From Lachnoclostridium sp. An131 (GTDB lineage Bacteria > Bacillota > Clostridia > Lachnospirales > Lachnospiraceae): a DNA stretch of 64,000 bases. Positions 34,985 to 43,292 of the stretch are shown here, piece after piece. The DNA lies in NCBI RefSeq assembly GCF_002160825.1, contig NZ_NFLI01000018.1, forward strand, positions 1 to 64,000, given 5' to 3'. The position numbers and the translations under genes are program-made. Within the stretch, counting starts at the first letter, position 1. Every line of letters begins with the position of its first letter. Below the pieces are notes generated by a model. It had not been told where the DNA came from. It worked only from the letters and a program-made list of their open reading frames with translations, and did not search any database.

Positions 34985-36040
34985 TTACAGCTTTTCGAAC
35001 ACCGGAAGAACTGACAGCTTCTCCGCCAGCGCCCTCGGGGACGCCCCCTCATACCGGGGAATCCCTCCTGCCTCGGAAACCGGAAGCTTTTCCAGCTTTC
35101 TTCCATGGCTGGATGAAAACCGGTTATACAACAGCACACATTTCGTAAGAATCGGAACGCCTTTTCTTTTTTCCAGTACCTTCACAGCCTCCAGAGCCTT
35201 CAGAAGCTTCCGGTTTCCTGTCTCGCTTCCATCATCCACCAGCACAATCTGAGAAACCATCCCGGCCGCCAGCTCCGTAAATACCGGATCCAACGTAAGC
35301 TCACGATCCACAATCAGCACGTCGTATTCCTGCACCGCCGACAGCTCCCGGAGCAGCCGCTCGATCTCCTCCACACCCAGCTCCGTCCTGTCGAATGGAT
35401 TCTCTCCTGCCTCAAAATACTGGACGCCCGAACTGTCCGTCCGGATGGAGCTCTCTATCTTCACCGACAAGCTGCTTTTTTTACTCTTGAGAGAAAAAAT
35501 CACATCACTGAAATTCTGATTCCCTTCGCCCTCAAAATAAAGTCCGCTTTCTCCAAAGCTCTCCAGGTTCAGATAAAAGACTCTTTTCCCCTGAACCGCC
35601 AGGTGAAGCGCCCAGGCGGCCGCCGCCGTGGAGGTTCCTGCTCCGCCCTGGGCAGAGGTAAACAGGCACACCCTTGTACTGCCTTCTCCCCCTCCGAACC
35701 CAAAGCAGCCGTCCACCTCAGAAAAGAGACTCAGGATCTCGCGGTAAATGCGCTCCGCCTTCTGGAACCGGCAGATAGCTCTCCTTCCTTCAAATTCATT
35801 CAGTCCTGCCGCGTACACCAGCCAGGCGCAGGCCGTATGCTCCGGCAGCTCTGCAAAGCCCTTCATATCCTCCCCCAGCAGAATCACATGAACCACATTC
35901 TCTTTCAGAAAGTCCCTTAGAGCCTCTTTGGAGCTGAACAGATACAGCTCCAGCTTATCCGCGTAATGGATCTGAAAATAGGAAGAAAGTCTCCGGATAT
36001 ATTTTTCGTCGCTGTCCGCAATAACCAGTTTGATCTTCAT
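34985..36040 (-). CDS. tadZ: TadZ/CpaE-like pilus localisation ATPase
   Basis: A 351-residue MinD/ParA-superfamily protein. Residues 1-115 form a receiver-like domain (KLVIADSDEKYIRRLSSYF), without the full set of response-regulator acidic residues. The ATPase domain follows with a deviant Walker A loop AQGGAGTST (130-138) in place of the Lys-signature KGGxGKT; the first Lys is Gln here. RVFYLNLESFGESGLYF and YDVLIVDRELTLDPVF correspond to switch regions. Its likely job is placing the pilus at a site in the cell. GAGGAGGGGG precedes the ATG. It is the first gene of the Tad operon. Confidence 0.87.
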   Translation of the reverse strand: MKIKLVIADSDEKYIRRLSSYFQIHYADKLELYLFSSKEALRDFLKENVVHVILLGEDMKGFAELPEHTACAWLVYAAGLNEFEGRRAICRFQKAERIYREILSLFSEVDGCFGFGGGEGSTRVCLFTSAQGGAGTSTAAAAWALHLAVQGKRVFYLNLESFGESGLYFEGEGNQNFSDVIFSLKSKKSSLSVKIESSIRTDSSGVQYFEAGENPFDRTELGVEEIERLLRELSAVQEYDVLIVDRELTLDPVFTELAAGMVSQIVLVDDGSETGNRKLLKALEAVKVLEKRKGVPILTKCVLLYNRFSSSHGRKLEKLPVSEAGGIPRYEGASPRALAEKLSVLPVFEKL

Positions 36041-36090
36041 ACTGCCCCCTCCTCATGTCACACAACCCTCCGTCGTTTTGCACTAAAGGG

Positions 36091-36099
36091 ATCGTATCA
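36091..36099 (-). promoter_or_regulatory. Possible extended -10 promoter for the Tad operon
   Basis: On the minus strand TGATACGAT gives TG-n-TACGAT, an extended -10 box, with no good -35 box at 17 bases. The start point near 36084 would leave a 44-base leader to tadZ. Confidence 0.35.
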
Positions 36100-36140
36100 C
36101 AGCTTTGTAAGGCTCTTTTCTTCCCCAGGTAAAGAAATTG

Positions 36141-36190
36141 TCAAAAAAATATTCAGCCTTTTCTCTCCACACCAGAAAAAGCTGAATATT
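36141..36190 (-). terminator. Intrinsic terminator of the ftsEX-M23-S41 operon
   Basis: AATATTCAGC at 36148-36157 pairs with 36181-36190 and the stem goes on through CTTTTCT/AGAAAAA to 17 bp with one mismatch. On the minus strand it is followed directly by seven T residues (36143-36149). It is well placed to stop transcription before the Tad operon. Confidence 0.8.
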
Positions 36191-36452
36191 AATCAAAAAT
36201 TATTTTTATTTTCACAATCGTTTACATTTCATTTAACCTATTATTCATCAAAACTTTTCAAAGCCAGATCTGTTTGTCTTATCAGTGAACCTGGACCCTG
36301 TATTAGATTCCCAATCCACGCAATGCCTTCACGAATGAAACTAAAACAAAAGAACACTCCCTGGCTTTACTGAGCCTGATTCTGCCAATTGCAGCCGGCA
36401 TATTAGTGGTATTTCTTTAGGTATCCTCCCCTCTCTGCTAAAGGCGGCCCTT

Positions 36453-36643
36453 GAGGCGCTGCATATGAGAACTGAAAACCTTTCAACATACAGTTTCCCC
36501 GATTTCCATTATCCAAGTGTCCGTGAAACGTCCGCAAGGTGAATTGCCGCACAGCGGCAAGAGAAGGCGGCCTGGGCCGAACACCGGATATGGAAACCGG
36601 GGAAACGTCCCTGAAAGCTTCTTCAGTTCCCCTGCAGCGCCTC
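36453..36643 (-). repeat. Large imperfect palindrome, copy 3 (across the S41 stop codon)
   Basis: About 95 bases on each side of a centre near 36550 are reverse complements. The outermost block GAGGCGCTGCA (36453-36463) is repeated inverted at 36633-36643, inside the S41 coding region; GAACTGAA, CTTTCA and GTTTCCCCG(A/G)TTTCCAT blocks follow in both arms. On the minus strand the order GGGACG, TTTCC stem, TATCCGGTGTTCGG matches copy 2. The left arm repeats, in inverse orientation, the last 20 bases of the gene and its stop codon. Confidence 0.78.
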
Positions 36644-37840
36644 GATAGCTGCCTGCAGCTGATTATCCTCCTCCTTCGGCACCTCCACCTCATACATCAG
36701 ATCCTCATCCAGCTCCACCGTTACGTCCGGCTCAATCCCGGTCCCATGAATATTATTTCCATTGGGAGTATAGTATTTGGAGACCGTCAGCTTCACGGCT
36801 GTTCCATCACTCAGGGGGTAAATCTTCTGCACGATTCCCTTACCATAGGTCGTCGTTCCCACCAAGGTTCCGATGCCATAATCCTTGATGGCTCCAGCGA
36901 AAATCTCAGAGGCGCTGGCACTGTTTCCATTTACCAGAACGGCCATGGGCTTGTCGAAATAATTCTCCGCATCGGAAAATTCCTCTTCCCGGTTTCCGTA
37001 TTTATCCTCCGTATAAACGATCAGTCCTTCCGGGAGCAGGCGGTCCAGAATCGCGCAGACACTGGACACGAGGCCGCCGCCGTTGTTCCGCAGATCTACA
37101 ATCAGCGCCTCCATGCCCTGGCTCTCCAGAGTATCCAGAGCAGTCATAAACTGCTCTGTCGTCACGTCGTCAAAGGAAGTAATTGCGATATAGCCGATAT
37201 TATCCTCCAGCATCTCCGATTCCACAGTAGGTACCTCTATCGTGCGCCGCTCTACTTCAAATTCCAGATATCCACTCTGTCCGTCCCGGGCCACCTCTAC
37301 AGAGACCGTCGTGTATTCTTCGCCCTTAATCAGAGAAACTACCTTATTCAGGTCCTCGCCCGTCACCTCCTGGCCTGCAATTTTATAGAGCACATCGCCG
37401 GGAAGCAGGCCGGCCTCCTCCGCCGGAGAGCCCTCAAAAATCCGGCTGATCGTGATGATGCCTGTGCTCATATTCTGAGAAATCTCCACGCCAATGCCAT
37501 AATAGCTGCCATTTGTACTGTCAATCAGGCTCTGGTATTCCTCCTCTGTGTAGTAAGCAGCATAGATATCTCCCAGTCCGGCTACAGCACCCTTATACAG
37601 ATAATCCTCTACCTGCTCCGTATCGATCTCTTCCAGATAATAGGTCTCCATCAGAGCCTGAATTTCCTCCAGCTTGGCTTCCACGCCGGAGCCAGTCAGA
37701 TCCAGCTGTCCATTCTCTTTTCTGGATTCCGATTCCATATCTGCCAGTACATTCTGGCCAAACATCACCGCCTCTACCAGAACCATCGTGATCACAAAGC
37801 CCGCCGCTATTCCTGTCAAAAACTGCTTTTTGTCCTTCAT
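36623..37840 (-). CDS. S41-family C-terminal processing protease (CtpA type)
   Basis: A 405-residue membrane-anchored serine protease outside the cell. One N-terminal helix (about 9-30). A PDZ domain (about 110-200: YYGIGVEISQNMSTGIITISRIFEGSPAEEAGLLPGD) is followed by the S41 catalytic domain with IVDLRNNGGG, nucleophile region VNGNSASASEIFAGAI (Ser near 310) and the lysine in GTTTYGKGIVQ. It comes last in the ftsE-ftsX-M23 cluster, so it may trim or activate the wall hydrolase. Its 3' end, including the stop codon, forms one arm of a large hairpin. Confidence 0.93.
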   Translation of the reverse strand: MKDKKQFLTGIAAGFVITMVLVEAVMFGQNVLADMESESRKENGQLDLTGSGVEAKLEEIQALMETYYLEEIDTEQVEDYLYKGAVAGLGDIYAAYYTEEEYQSLIDSTNGSYYGIGVEISQNMSTGIITISRIFEGSPAEEAGLLPGDVLYKIAGQEVTGEDLNKVVSLIKGEEYTTVSVEVARDGQSGYLEFEVERRTIEVPTVESEMLEDNIGYIAITSFDDVTTEQFMTALDTLESQGMEALIVDLRNNGGGLVSSVCAILDRLLPEGLIVYTEDKYGNREEEFSDAENYFDKPMAVLVNGNSASASEIFAGAIKDYGIGTLVGTTTYGKGIVQKIYPLSDGTAVKLTVSKYYTPNGNNIHGTGIEPDVTVELDEDLMYEVEVPKEEDNQLQAAIEALQGN

Positions 37841-38024
37841 ATGCCGCTTTCCCCGTCTTCCTGTAAGCAGGCTGCCGCAAAGCCTGTTTTCGGATCTTCA
37901 TCCAAAACACACGCTTTACAGCAGCCCCGCCCCTTTCAATCCAATATACGCTTTTTTCTTTTGTTTCATTCCCGCGTCCTACCTGCCAGAAGGACAAGCC
38001 GTCCGGCAGACCGGCCGCCGCTTT

Positions 38025-39239
38025 TTATCCTACATATCCCAGAGGATTCACATAGGTACCATTTTTAATCACGCCAAAGTGAAGATGGTTTCCTGTCGAA
38101 TACCCAGTAGATCCGACCGCCGCAATCGTCTCGCCCTGGGACACCGTCTGGCCCACCGACACATAGAGGGCCGAGCAGTGCATATACACGGTCGATATTC
38201 CATTTCCATGGGAGATGACCACATAGTTTCCTGCAGAGCTGCTGTAAGTGGCTGTCGTCACCCGGCCCGAAGCAGACGCCACAATCGCAGAACCATAGCC
38301 GGCTCCGATATCAATTCCCTTATGGTTTGTGGACGCTCCTGCCGTGGGCTGCTCTCTTGGGCCAAAATAGCTCGTGATCCGGTGGCTGCTGGGACAGGGC
38401 CAGATAAAGCCCGAAGCTCCTCCGTCGCCGTCGCCTTCCTGCGCCGCAGCCGCGGCCGCAGCTGCGATCTGCTGTTCGATCTGATCGAGCAGCTTTTCCT
38501 GCTCTGCCAGATCCGCCTCATAGGCGTCCGCATTACTGCTTTCGCTGTCGATCTGAGCCTGATAGCTGGCTATCTCCTGATTTTTTGCCTGAATCAGAGA
38601 CTCCACAGCCTTCTTTTGTTCCTCTGCCGCATCTGCCAGCAGCTTCAGCTCCTCTTCCTCCAGCTCAAGCTCAGCCTTTTTCTGCTCTACCGCCTCCTTC
38701 TGGGCAATATATTCATCCAGCATCTCCCGGTCATAGCGGGTCATTTGAGAAGCATAGGTAGACCGGTTCAAAAAATCCGTAAAGCTCTCTGAGGTCAGAA
38801 GCAGCTCCAGCATGGACGGCGTCCCGTTTTCATAAAGATACTGAATCCGTTTTTTCATATCCTCGTACTGCTGATCTGCCACAGCCTCCGCTTCTTCAAG
38901 CTCCACCTTGGCAGCCTCCACCTCCTCTTCCTTATCCGCAATGTCTCCCTTCAGATCCTGAATCTTCTGCTCCAGCGCGTTCGACTCCTGATCCAGCTGG
39001 GAAATATAGCTCTGAAGGCTGCTCTTGCTGCTCTCAAGCTCTTCTATCTTTTTTTCGGCTGACTTAATATCCTCTTTGATATCGTCTATCTTTTCCTGTG
39101 TCTCCTGCCTCTGTTCTTCCAGCTCGCTCGTATCTGACGTCTGAGACGCAGATACCTGAGACATCTTATCTGACGTGAAAATACCGGTTAATGCAAGCGC
39201 AGCCGCAAGGCAGACGCCTAACAATCGCTTTCTTTTCAT
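38025..39239 (-). CDS. Coiled-coil M23 peptidoglycan hydrolase (EnvC/PcsB-like)
   Basis: A 404-residue secreted murein hydrolase or hydrolase activator. A signal peptide at 1-32 is followed by two long coiled coils (about 35-110 and 120-250; EEQRQETQEKIDDIKEDI, EQKKAELELEEEELKLL), an Ala-rich hinge and a LytM/M23 domain (about 285-404). The Zn ligands are present: NHKGIDIGAGYG (H and D), VISHGNG and HLHFG. In Gram-positives such proteins (PcsB, CwlO) are driven by FtsEX to cut septal wall. The neighbours downstream of ftsX, ftsE support exactly that. It is followed by 184 bases without a gene to the S41 gene. Confidence 0.93.
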   Translation of the reverse strand: MKRKRLLGVCLAAALALTGIFTSDKMSQVSASQTSDTSELEEQRQETQEKIDDIKEDIKSAEKKIEELESSKSSLQSYISQLDQESNALEQKIQDLKGDIADKEEEVEAAKVELEEAEAVADQQYEDMKKRIQYLYENGTPSMLELLLTSESFTDFLNRSTYASQMTRYDREMLDEYIAQKEAVEQKKAELELEEEELKLLADAAEEQKKAVESLIQAKNQEIASYQAQIDSESSNADAYEADLAEQEKLLDQIEQQIAAAAAAAAQEGDGDGGASGFIWPCPSSHRITSYFGPREQPTAGASTNHKGIDIGAGYGSAIVASASGRVTTATYSSSAGNYVVISHGNGISTVYMHCSALYVSVGQTVSQGETIAAVGSTGYSTGNHLHFGVIKNGTYVNPLGYVG

Positions 39240-39291
39240 AGCTTTTCCTTTTGCCGCACCTGTCTGTGCGTATCGTAAGTTCAGAGTCCTC

Positions 39292-40200
39292 TCAGACCTT
39301 CAGATGCTTGCGAATCGTAAAGAAGCTTCCGAAAAATCCGATTCCCACGCCCAGGCCTAAGCCTACCGGAAGCAGAATCCGGAACATCTCATTGACAGGA
39401 AGAAACTGCAAAAGCCCTGTCAGTATATTAAACTTATCTCCCATAAAGTTAATCAGTCTTGTGTACAGAAGATACAAAAGCCCCAGCGGAATGGACGCTC
39501 CGATGATACCGATAATGATTCCCTCCACCACAAAGGGCGCCTTTACGAAACCATTTGTCGCTCCAATCAGCTTCATAATCGCAATCTCTTCTCTCCTGAC
39601 TGCGATGCCGATGGTGACGGTATTGCTGATCAGGAATACGGATACACAGAGCAGAAGAAGAATCACCGCAATGGAAATATAGCCCACCAGCAAATTGAAA
39701 TTCGTCAGGATATCCGCCACCTGAGCCGACTCGTTGATTCTGCGGATTCCCTCCACAGACTCCAGCCAGGTCACCAGGGCATCCTGGCTCTCCACATCCG
39801 TCAGATAAATTTCATAATGAGCCTCATTTGCCAGAGGATTATCATTCTCAAAGCCCTCCGCAAGCTCCGGAGCTTCCTCAAAATAGATCTCCTTATACTC
39901 GTCCCAGGCTTCCTCCGCAGTCACAAATACCACGCCAGCCACTTCTTCTCTCGCATCAATCTGCTCTCCGATGGCGTCGATCTGCTCCTGGGAAAGCCCC
40001 TCGTCAAAGAATACCGTGACAGCCACGGATTTCTCCATCTCCCGCACCATATGCTGGAAGTTTTCCACTACGCAGAAGAAAATGCCAAACAGGAAAATAC
40101 AGGCCGACATCGTGGCAATGGACGCCAGGGAGAACATCTTGTTTCTCCAGATATTTTTCAGGCCCTGCTTTATGCAGTAGGCGATTGAACTAATCCGCAT
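39292..40200 (-). CDS. ftsX: Cell-division ABC permease FtsX
   Basis: A 302-residue membrane protein that pairs with FtsE and transmits ATPase motion to a wall hydrolase. Four membrane helices: about 24-44, 170-195, 218-240 and 270-292. Between helices 1 and 2 is the large extracellular loop, which in FtsX binds the hydrolase coiled coil. The start at 40200 (MRISSIAYCIKQGLKNIWRNKMF) is the usual FtsX N terminus and overlaps the ftsE end by 11 bases, suggesting coupled translation; a longer frame would lie fully within ftsE. Confidence 0.94.
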   Translation of the reverse strand: MRISSIAYCIKQGLKNIWRNKMFSLASIATMSACIFLFGIFFCVVENFQHMVREMEKSVAVTVFFDEGLSQEQIDAIGEQIDAREEVAGVVFVTAEEAWDEYKEIYFEEAPELAEGFENDNPLANEAHYEIYLTDVESQDALVTWLESVEGIRRINESAQVADILTNFNLLVGYISIAVILLLLCVSVFLISNTVTIGIAVRREEIAIMKLIGATNGFVKAPFVVEGIIIGIIGASIPLGLLYLLYTRLINFMGDKFNILTGLLQFLPVNEMFRILLPVGLGLGVGIGFFGSFFTIRKHLKV

Positions 40201-40879
40201 GCTGTGTGTACCCAGCTTTACGCTCGTCACTGATGATGACGCCTTTGTGCATTGCAATCACGCGCTTCTTCATGGCATCCACAATCTCCTGATTGTGTGT
40301 TACCACCACAACCGTCGTTCCACGCTCGTTGATAGTCTCCAGAAGCTTCATGATCTCCTTTGAATTCTTCGGATCCAGGTTTCCGGTGGGCTCGTCCGCC
40401 AGCAGAATATTGGGCTGATTTACCAGCGCTCTGGCCAGGGCCACCCTCTGCTGCTCTCCTCCGGAAAGCTCCTTCGGATATGCCTTATATTTTTCCGCCA
40501 GCCCTACCAGGGACAGCATCCGGGGCACATTCTTCCGAATCTGCTTTGTCGGCGTGATAATCACGCGCTGGGCAAAGGCCACGTTCTCATAGACATTTCT
40601 GTCCTTCAAAAGGCGGAAATCCTGGAATACGACTCCAAGCTTTCTGCGGTATTTTGGAATGGCTCTCGGCTTCATTTTATTCAGGTTGATGCCATTTACC
40701 TTGATAGTCCCCGACGACGGATCGAGCTCCTTGAGCAGAAGCTTGATCAGCGTCGATTTTCCGGAACCGCTGTCTCCTACAATAAAGACGAATTCGCCCT
40801 TGTCAATATGCAGCGTGATGCCGTTCAGCGCCTGCACGCCTGTGGCATACGATTTCTTCACGTTTTGCAAATCAATCAT
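40190..40879 (-). CDS. ftsE: Cell-division ABC ATPase FtsE
   Basis: A 229-residue ATPase. Walker A GDSGSGKST (35-43), the Q-loop VFQDFRLL, the ABC signature LSGGEQQRVALAR (138-150), Walker B NILLADEPTG and the switch histidine in VVVVTHNQE are all intact. MIDLQNVKKSYATGVQALNGI is a typical FtsE N terminus. The start at 40879 has AGGAGA upstream and is preferred to an in-frame ATG at 40894. It opens the ftsE-ftsX-M23-S41 operon on the minus strand; the PucR-type regulator gene ends 54 bases upstream. Confidence 0.95.
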   Translation of the reverse strand: MIDLQNVKKSYATGVQALNGITLHIDKGEFVFIVGDSGSGKSTLIKLLLKELDPSSGTIKVNGINLNKMKPRAIPKYRRKLGVVFQDFRLLKDRNVYENVAFAQRVIITPTKQIRKNVPRMLSLVGLAEKYKAYPKELSGGEQQRVALARALVNQPNILLADEPTGNLDPKNSKEIMKLLETINERGTTVVVVTHNQEIVDAMKKRVIAMHKGVIISDERKAGYTQHAD

Positions 40880-40933
40880 TTTTTCTCTCCTCAATTCTTT
40901 TGTCCGCCGACAAAAAGCCGGAGGCGGAATGCT

Positions 40934-42022
40934 TTAATAATCCGCGTTCTCCATGTATTTCATATACTTGACCACCATCAGCGCGATTTTGAACGTAATC
41001 GCATCCTCAAAAACGCGCAGATCGAGCCCTGTGCTCTTCTGCAGCTTATCCAGCCTGTACACCAGGGTATTCCTGTGGATATAGAGCTGTCTGGAGGTCT
41101 CCGAAACGTTCAGGCTGTTCTCAAAGAACTTGTTAATGGTAGTCAGCGTCTCTTCATCAAAATCATCCGGGGATTTTCCGTCAAAAATCTCGCGGATAAA
41201 CATTTTGCAAAGCGGAATAGGCAGCTGATAAATCAAACGGCCGATTCCAAGTGTGCTGAAGCCCACAATGTCCTTATCGTCAAAGAAAATCTTTCCCACG
41301 TCCAGCGCCATGCGCGCTTCCTTATAAGAGCGTGATACCTCCTTGATCTCTCCGACAATGGTTCCATAAGCGATACGGACAGGCTGATTGCTCTCGCTGT
41401 TCAGCAGATCACGGATGACCCTGGCGGTTTTGTTCAGCTCCGGATACCCCTCATTCTCCCCGAGCTCCTTCACTACAATAATATTCTTCTCGTCCACTGC
41501 AGTCACAAAGTCATGAGACTTGGAGCCGAACAGGGCACGTACGCTCTCCAGAGAACCGGTATCCTTATCGTGCCCTGTCTCTACGATGAGCACGGCACGG
41601 CGCACCTCTGTCTGGATATGAAGCTTCTTGGCTCTGTTGTAGATATCCACCAGCAGCAGATTGTCCAGGAGAAGGTTTTTAATAAAGTTGTCCTTGTCAA
41701 ATCGCTCCTTATAGGCCACCAGAAGATTCTGGATCTGGAAAACCACCAGTTTTCCAATCATATAAGCGTCTTCGCTTCCGCCGCCCGCCAGCAGAATGTA
41801 CTCCAGCTGGTTTTCATCAAAGATTTTAAAAAACTGGAAGCCCTGAATCACCTGGCTGTCCGCCGGGGAATCAATAAATGCCAGAACGGAGCCCGTATAA
41901 GAATCTGCTTCCGGAAAGGTGGATGCCAGCACCTTTCCTTCCGTATCTATAATACAGAGATCTATCCTTGTTATTCCCTTAAGTCCGTCGATCGTATTCT
42001 GCAGTATTTGATTTGAAATCAT
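40934..42022 (-). CDS. PucR/CdaR-type transcription regulator
   Basis: A 362-residue regulator. The N-terminal half (MISNQILQNTIDGLKGITRIDLCIIDTEGKVLASTFPE) has a putative sugar-diacid or PAS/GAF-like sensor arrangement. The C-terminal part contains a PucR-type helix-turn-helix (about 295-350: FFENSLNVSETSRQLYIHRNTLVYRLDKLQ), the mark of CdaR/PucR activators. Start at 42022 lies about ten bases after AAGGAG; the frame to 42109 has no site. It lies upstream of ftsE on the same strand and could influence the division genes, but no sugar or diacid genes are adjacent, so its effector is not predictable. Confidence 0.85.
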   Translation of the reverse strand: MISNQILQNTIDGLKGITRIDLCIIDTEGKVLASTFPEADSYTGSVLAFIDSPADSQVIQGFQFFKIFDENQLEYILLAGGGSEDAYMIGKLVVFQIQNLLVAYKERFDKDNFIKNLLLDNLLLVDIYNRAKKLHIQTEVRRAVLIVETGHDKDTGSLESVRALFGSKSHDFVTAVDEKNIIVVKELGENEGYPELNKTARVIRDLLNSESNQPVRIAYGTIVGEIKEVSRSYKEARMALDVGKIFFDDKDIVGFSTLGIGRLIYQLPIPLCKMFIREIFDGKSPDDFDEETLTTINKFFENSLNVSETSRQLYIHRNTLVYRLDKLQKSTGLDLRVFEDAITFKIALMVVKYMKYMENADY

Positions 42023-42044
42023 AGCTTTTCTCCGCTCCTTCTTA

Positions 42045-42074
42045 ATTATATAGTTTTGTGCATATCGCTGACAA
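42045..42074 (-). promoter_or_regulatory. Promoter of the PucR-type regulator
   Basis: Minus strand TTGTCA (42069-42074), 18 bases, then TATAAT (42045-42050), about 20 bases before the ATG at 42022, so the leader would be short. This may drive the regulator and the ftsEX genes. Confidence 0.65.
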
Positions 42075-42387
42075 TAATGCCGGCTCCCTCTCCTGTCTGT
42101 TTCCGGCAATATTTACAATAAAAAACCCCATTTCTCTGTAACAAAAAAATACCTAAGATATATATTAATGCAAAATTGTAAAAAAGGAAAGAGGAAATGC
42201 AAATTTTTTTATGCACTTCCTCAATATTTCCAGAAAAACATCCTAAATTTTTCCTATGCATTGTTCACAAATTTTCTTTTGCCCTTTTTTCTGCCCATTT
42301 TCCTCCTGCCGGGGCCTTGCATTTTTCCACTTCCTGTGATAGCGTCAGAATAGGCCTGTTTTTACCATGCCAGAAAGGAAGGATTCC
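42075..42387. other. A+T-rich divergent intergenic region
   Basis: This stretch between the PucR-type and YitT genes has no gene or clear repeat. It is A+T-rich with several homopolymer runs. A promoter for yitT must lie here, but I cannot pick one with both boxes. Confidence 0.4.
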
Positions 42388-43272
42388 ATGCCCGCAGCAA
42401 CTATAAAAACTACTGTCAGAAATTATGCTCTCATCATCATTGGAACTGCTCTGATGGCCTTTGCCACAGCTTCTGTACTGGAGCCTGCCAGCCTGATTAC
42501 CGGGGGCTTCTCCGGTATCGCCATCATCGTAAAACAATTCACCGGGCATCTGATACCTGGCGGCATACCGCTGTCTGTCACGAACCTTGTCCTTAATATC
42601 CCTGTCCTCCTTATCGCCATGCGGCTGAAGGGCATACGTTATCTGCTTCACACCGGCTTTGCCACTGTCATGCTGTCCTTCTGGCTTTCCGTGCTTCCAG
42701 TGGTGCCTCTGGCAGAAGGCGATCTTCTGCTCTCTTCCTTATTCGGAGGCATTTTCATGGGCGCAGGCATCGGCCTTGTGTTTATCACTCAGGCCACGAC
42801 AGGCGGTACCGATCTGATCGCGGCTTTGATACAGCATTTCCTGCGGCATTACAGTATCTCTTCTATCCTCTGGGTAATCGATACCGTTATCGTTCTGGTG
42901 GGCGCTTTCCTCTATGGAATTCAGGTCACGCTCTATGCAGTCATAGCCATCTACCTGACCTCCAAGATCTCCGACGGCATCATCGACGGCCTTAAATTTT
43001 CAAAGGCTGCCTTTGTAATTACAGAAAAGCCGGAGGAGCTGGCTGCTCTCGTCATGAAGGAGCTTGACCGGGGAGTAACCGGCATCTCCGCTACCGGCAT
43101 GTATTCCGGCGAGGCAAAGACCATGCTCTTCTGCGTCGTAGCCAAAAAGGAAATCGTCCGCTTAAAGGATCTGGCCAAGGGCTGCGATCCAAATGCTTTC
43201 GTCATTGTAACCGATGTGCGCGAAGTGCTTGGCGAAGGGTTTATCGAGCATCAGAACGTCATTTCTTCCTAA
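42388..43272 (+). CDS. YitT family membrane protein with DUF2179
   Basis: A 294-residue membrane protein. Five or six hydrophobic helices fill residues 10-195 (LIIIGTALMAFATASVLEP, LITGGFSGIAIIV, FLSSLFGGIFMGAGIGLVF, TGGTDLIAALIQ), then a soluble C-terminal DUF2179 domain (about 205-285: GVTGISATGMYSGEAKTMLFCVVAKKEI, DPNAFVIVTDVREVLGEGF). YitT proteins are widespread in Firmicutes; transport activity is suspected but not established. The start at 42388 has AAAGGAAGGA seven bases upstream; the frame could be extended to 42367 without a site. It is transcribed towards the first MATE gene (convergent, 20-base gap). Confidence 0.92.
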   Translation: MPAATIKTTVRNYALIIIGTALMAFATASVLEPASLITGGFSGIAIIVKQFTGHLIPGGIPLSVTNLVLNIPVLLIAMRLKGIRYLLHTGFATVMLSFWLSVLPVVPLAEGDLLLSSLFGGIFMGAGIGLVFITQATTGGTDLIAALIQHFLRHYSISSILWVIDTVIVLVGAFLYGIQVTLYAVIAIYLTSKISDGIIDGLKFSKAAFVITEKPEELAALVMKELDRGVTGISATGMYSGEAKTMLFCVVAKKEIVRLKDLAKGCDPNAFVIVTDVREVLGEGFIEHQNVISS

Positions 43273-43292
43273 GACTTTTTGTCCGGGGCTTT

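Larger units (their letters stand above)
36041..36622. other. Intergenic region between tadZ and the S41 protease gene
   Basis: This 582-base gap has no gene. From right to left it holds most of large palindrome copy 3 (reaching 36453), about 260 bases with no recognisable signal (36191-36452), an intrinsic terminator (36141-36190) and a possible tad promoter (36091-36099). Together these separate the wall-division operon from the pilus operon on the same strand. Confidence 0.6.

Noticed and set aside
36141-36144. TTGACA at 36139-36144 as the tad -35 box
   Set aside because: The hexamer on the minus strand is perfect but no -10-like box lies 16-18 bases downstream; it overlaps the U-run of the terminator. 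I used the extended -10 instead.
36539-38068. A 509-codon plus-strand frame opposite the S41 protease
   Set aside because: It lies antisense to a clear protease with all catalytic motifs, has no ribosome site and reads as low-quality protein rich in His, Gln and Ile. It is a shadow.
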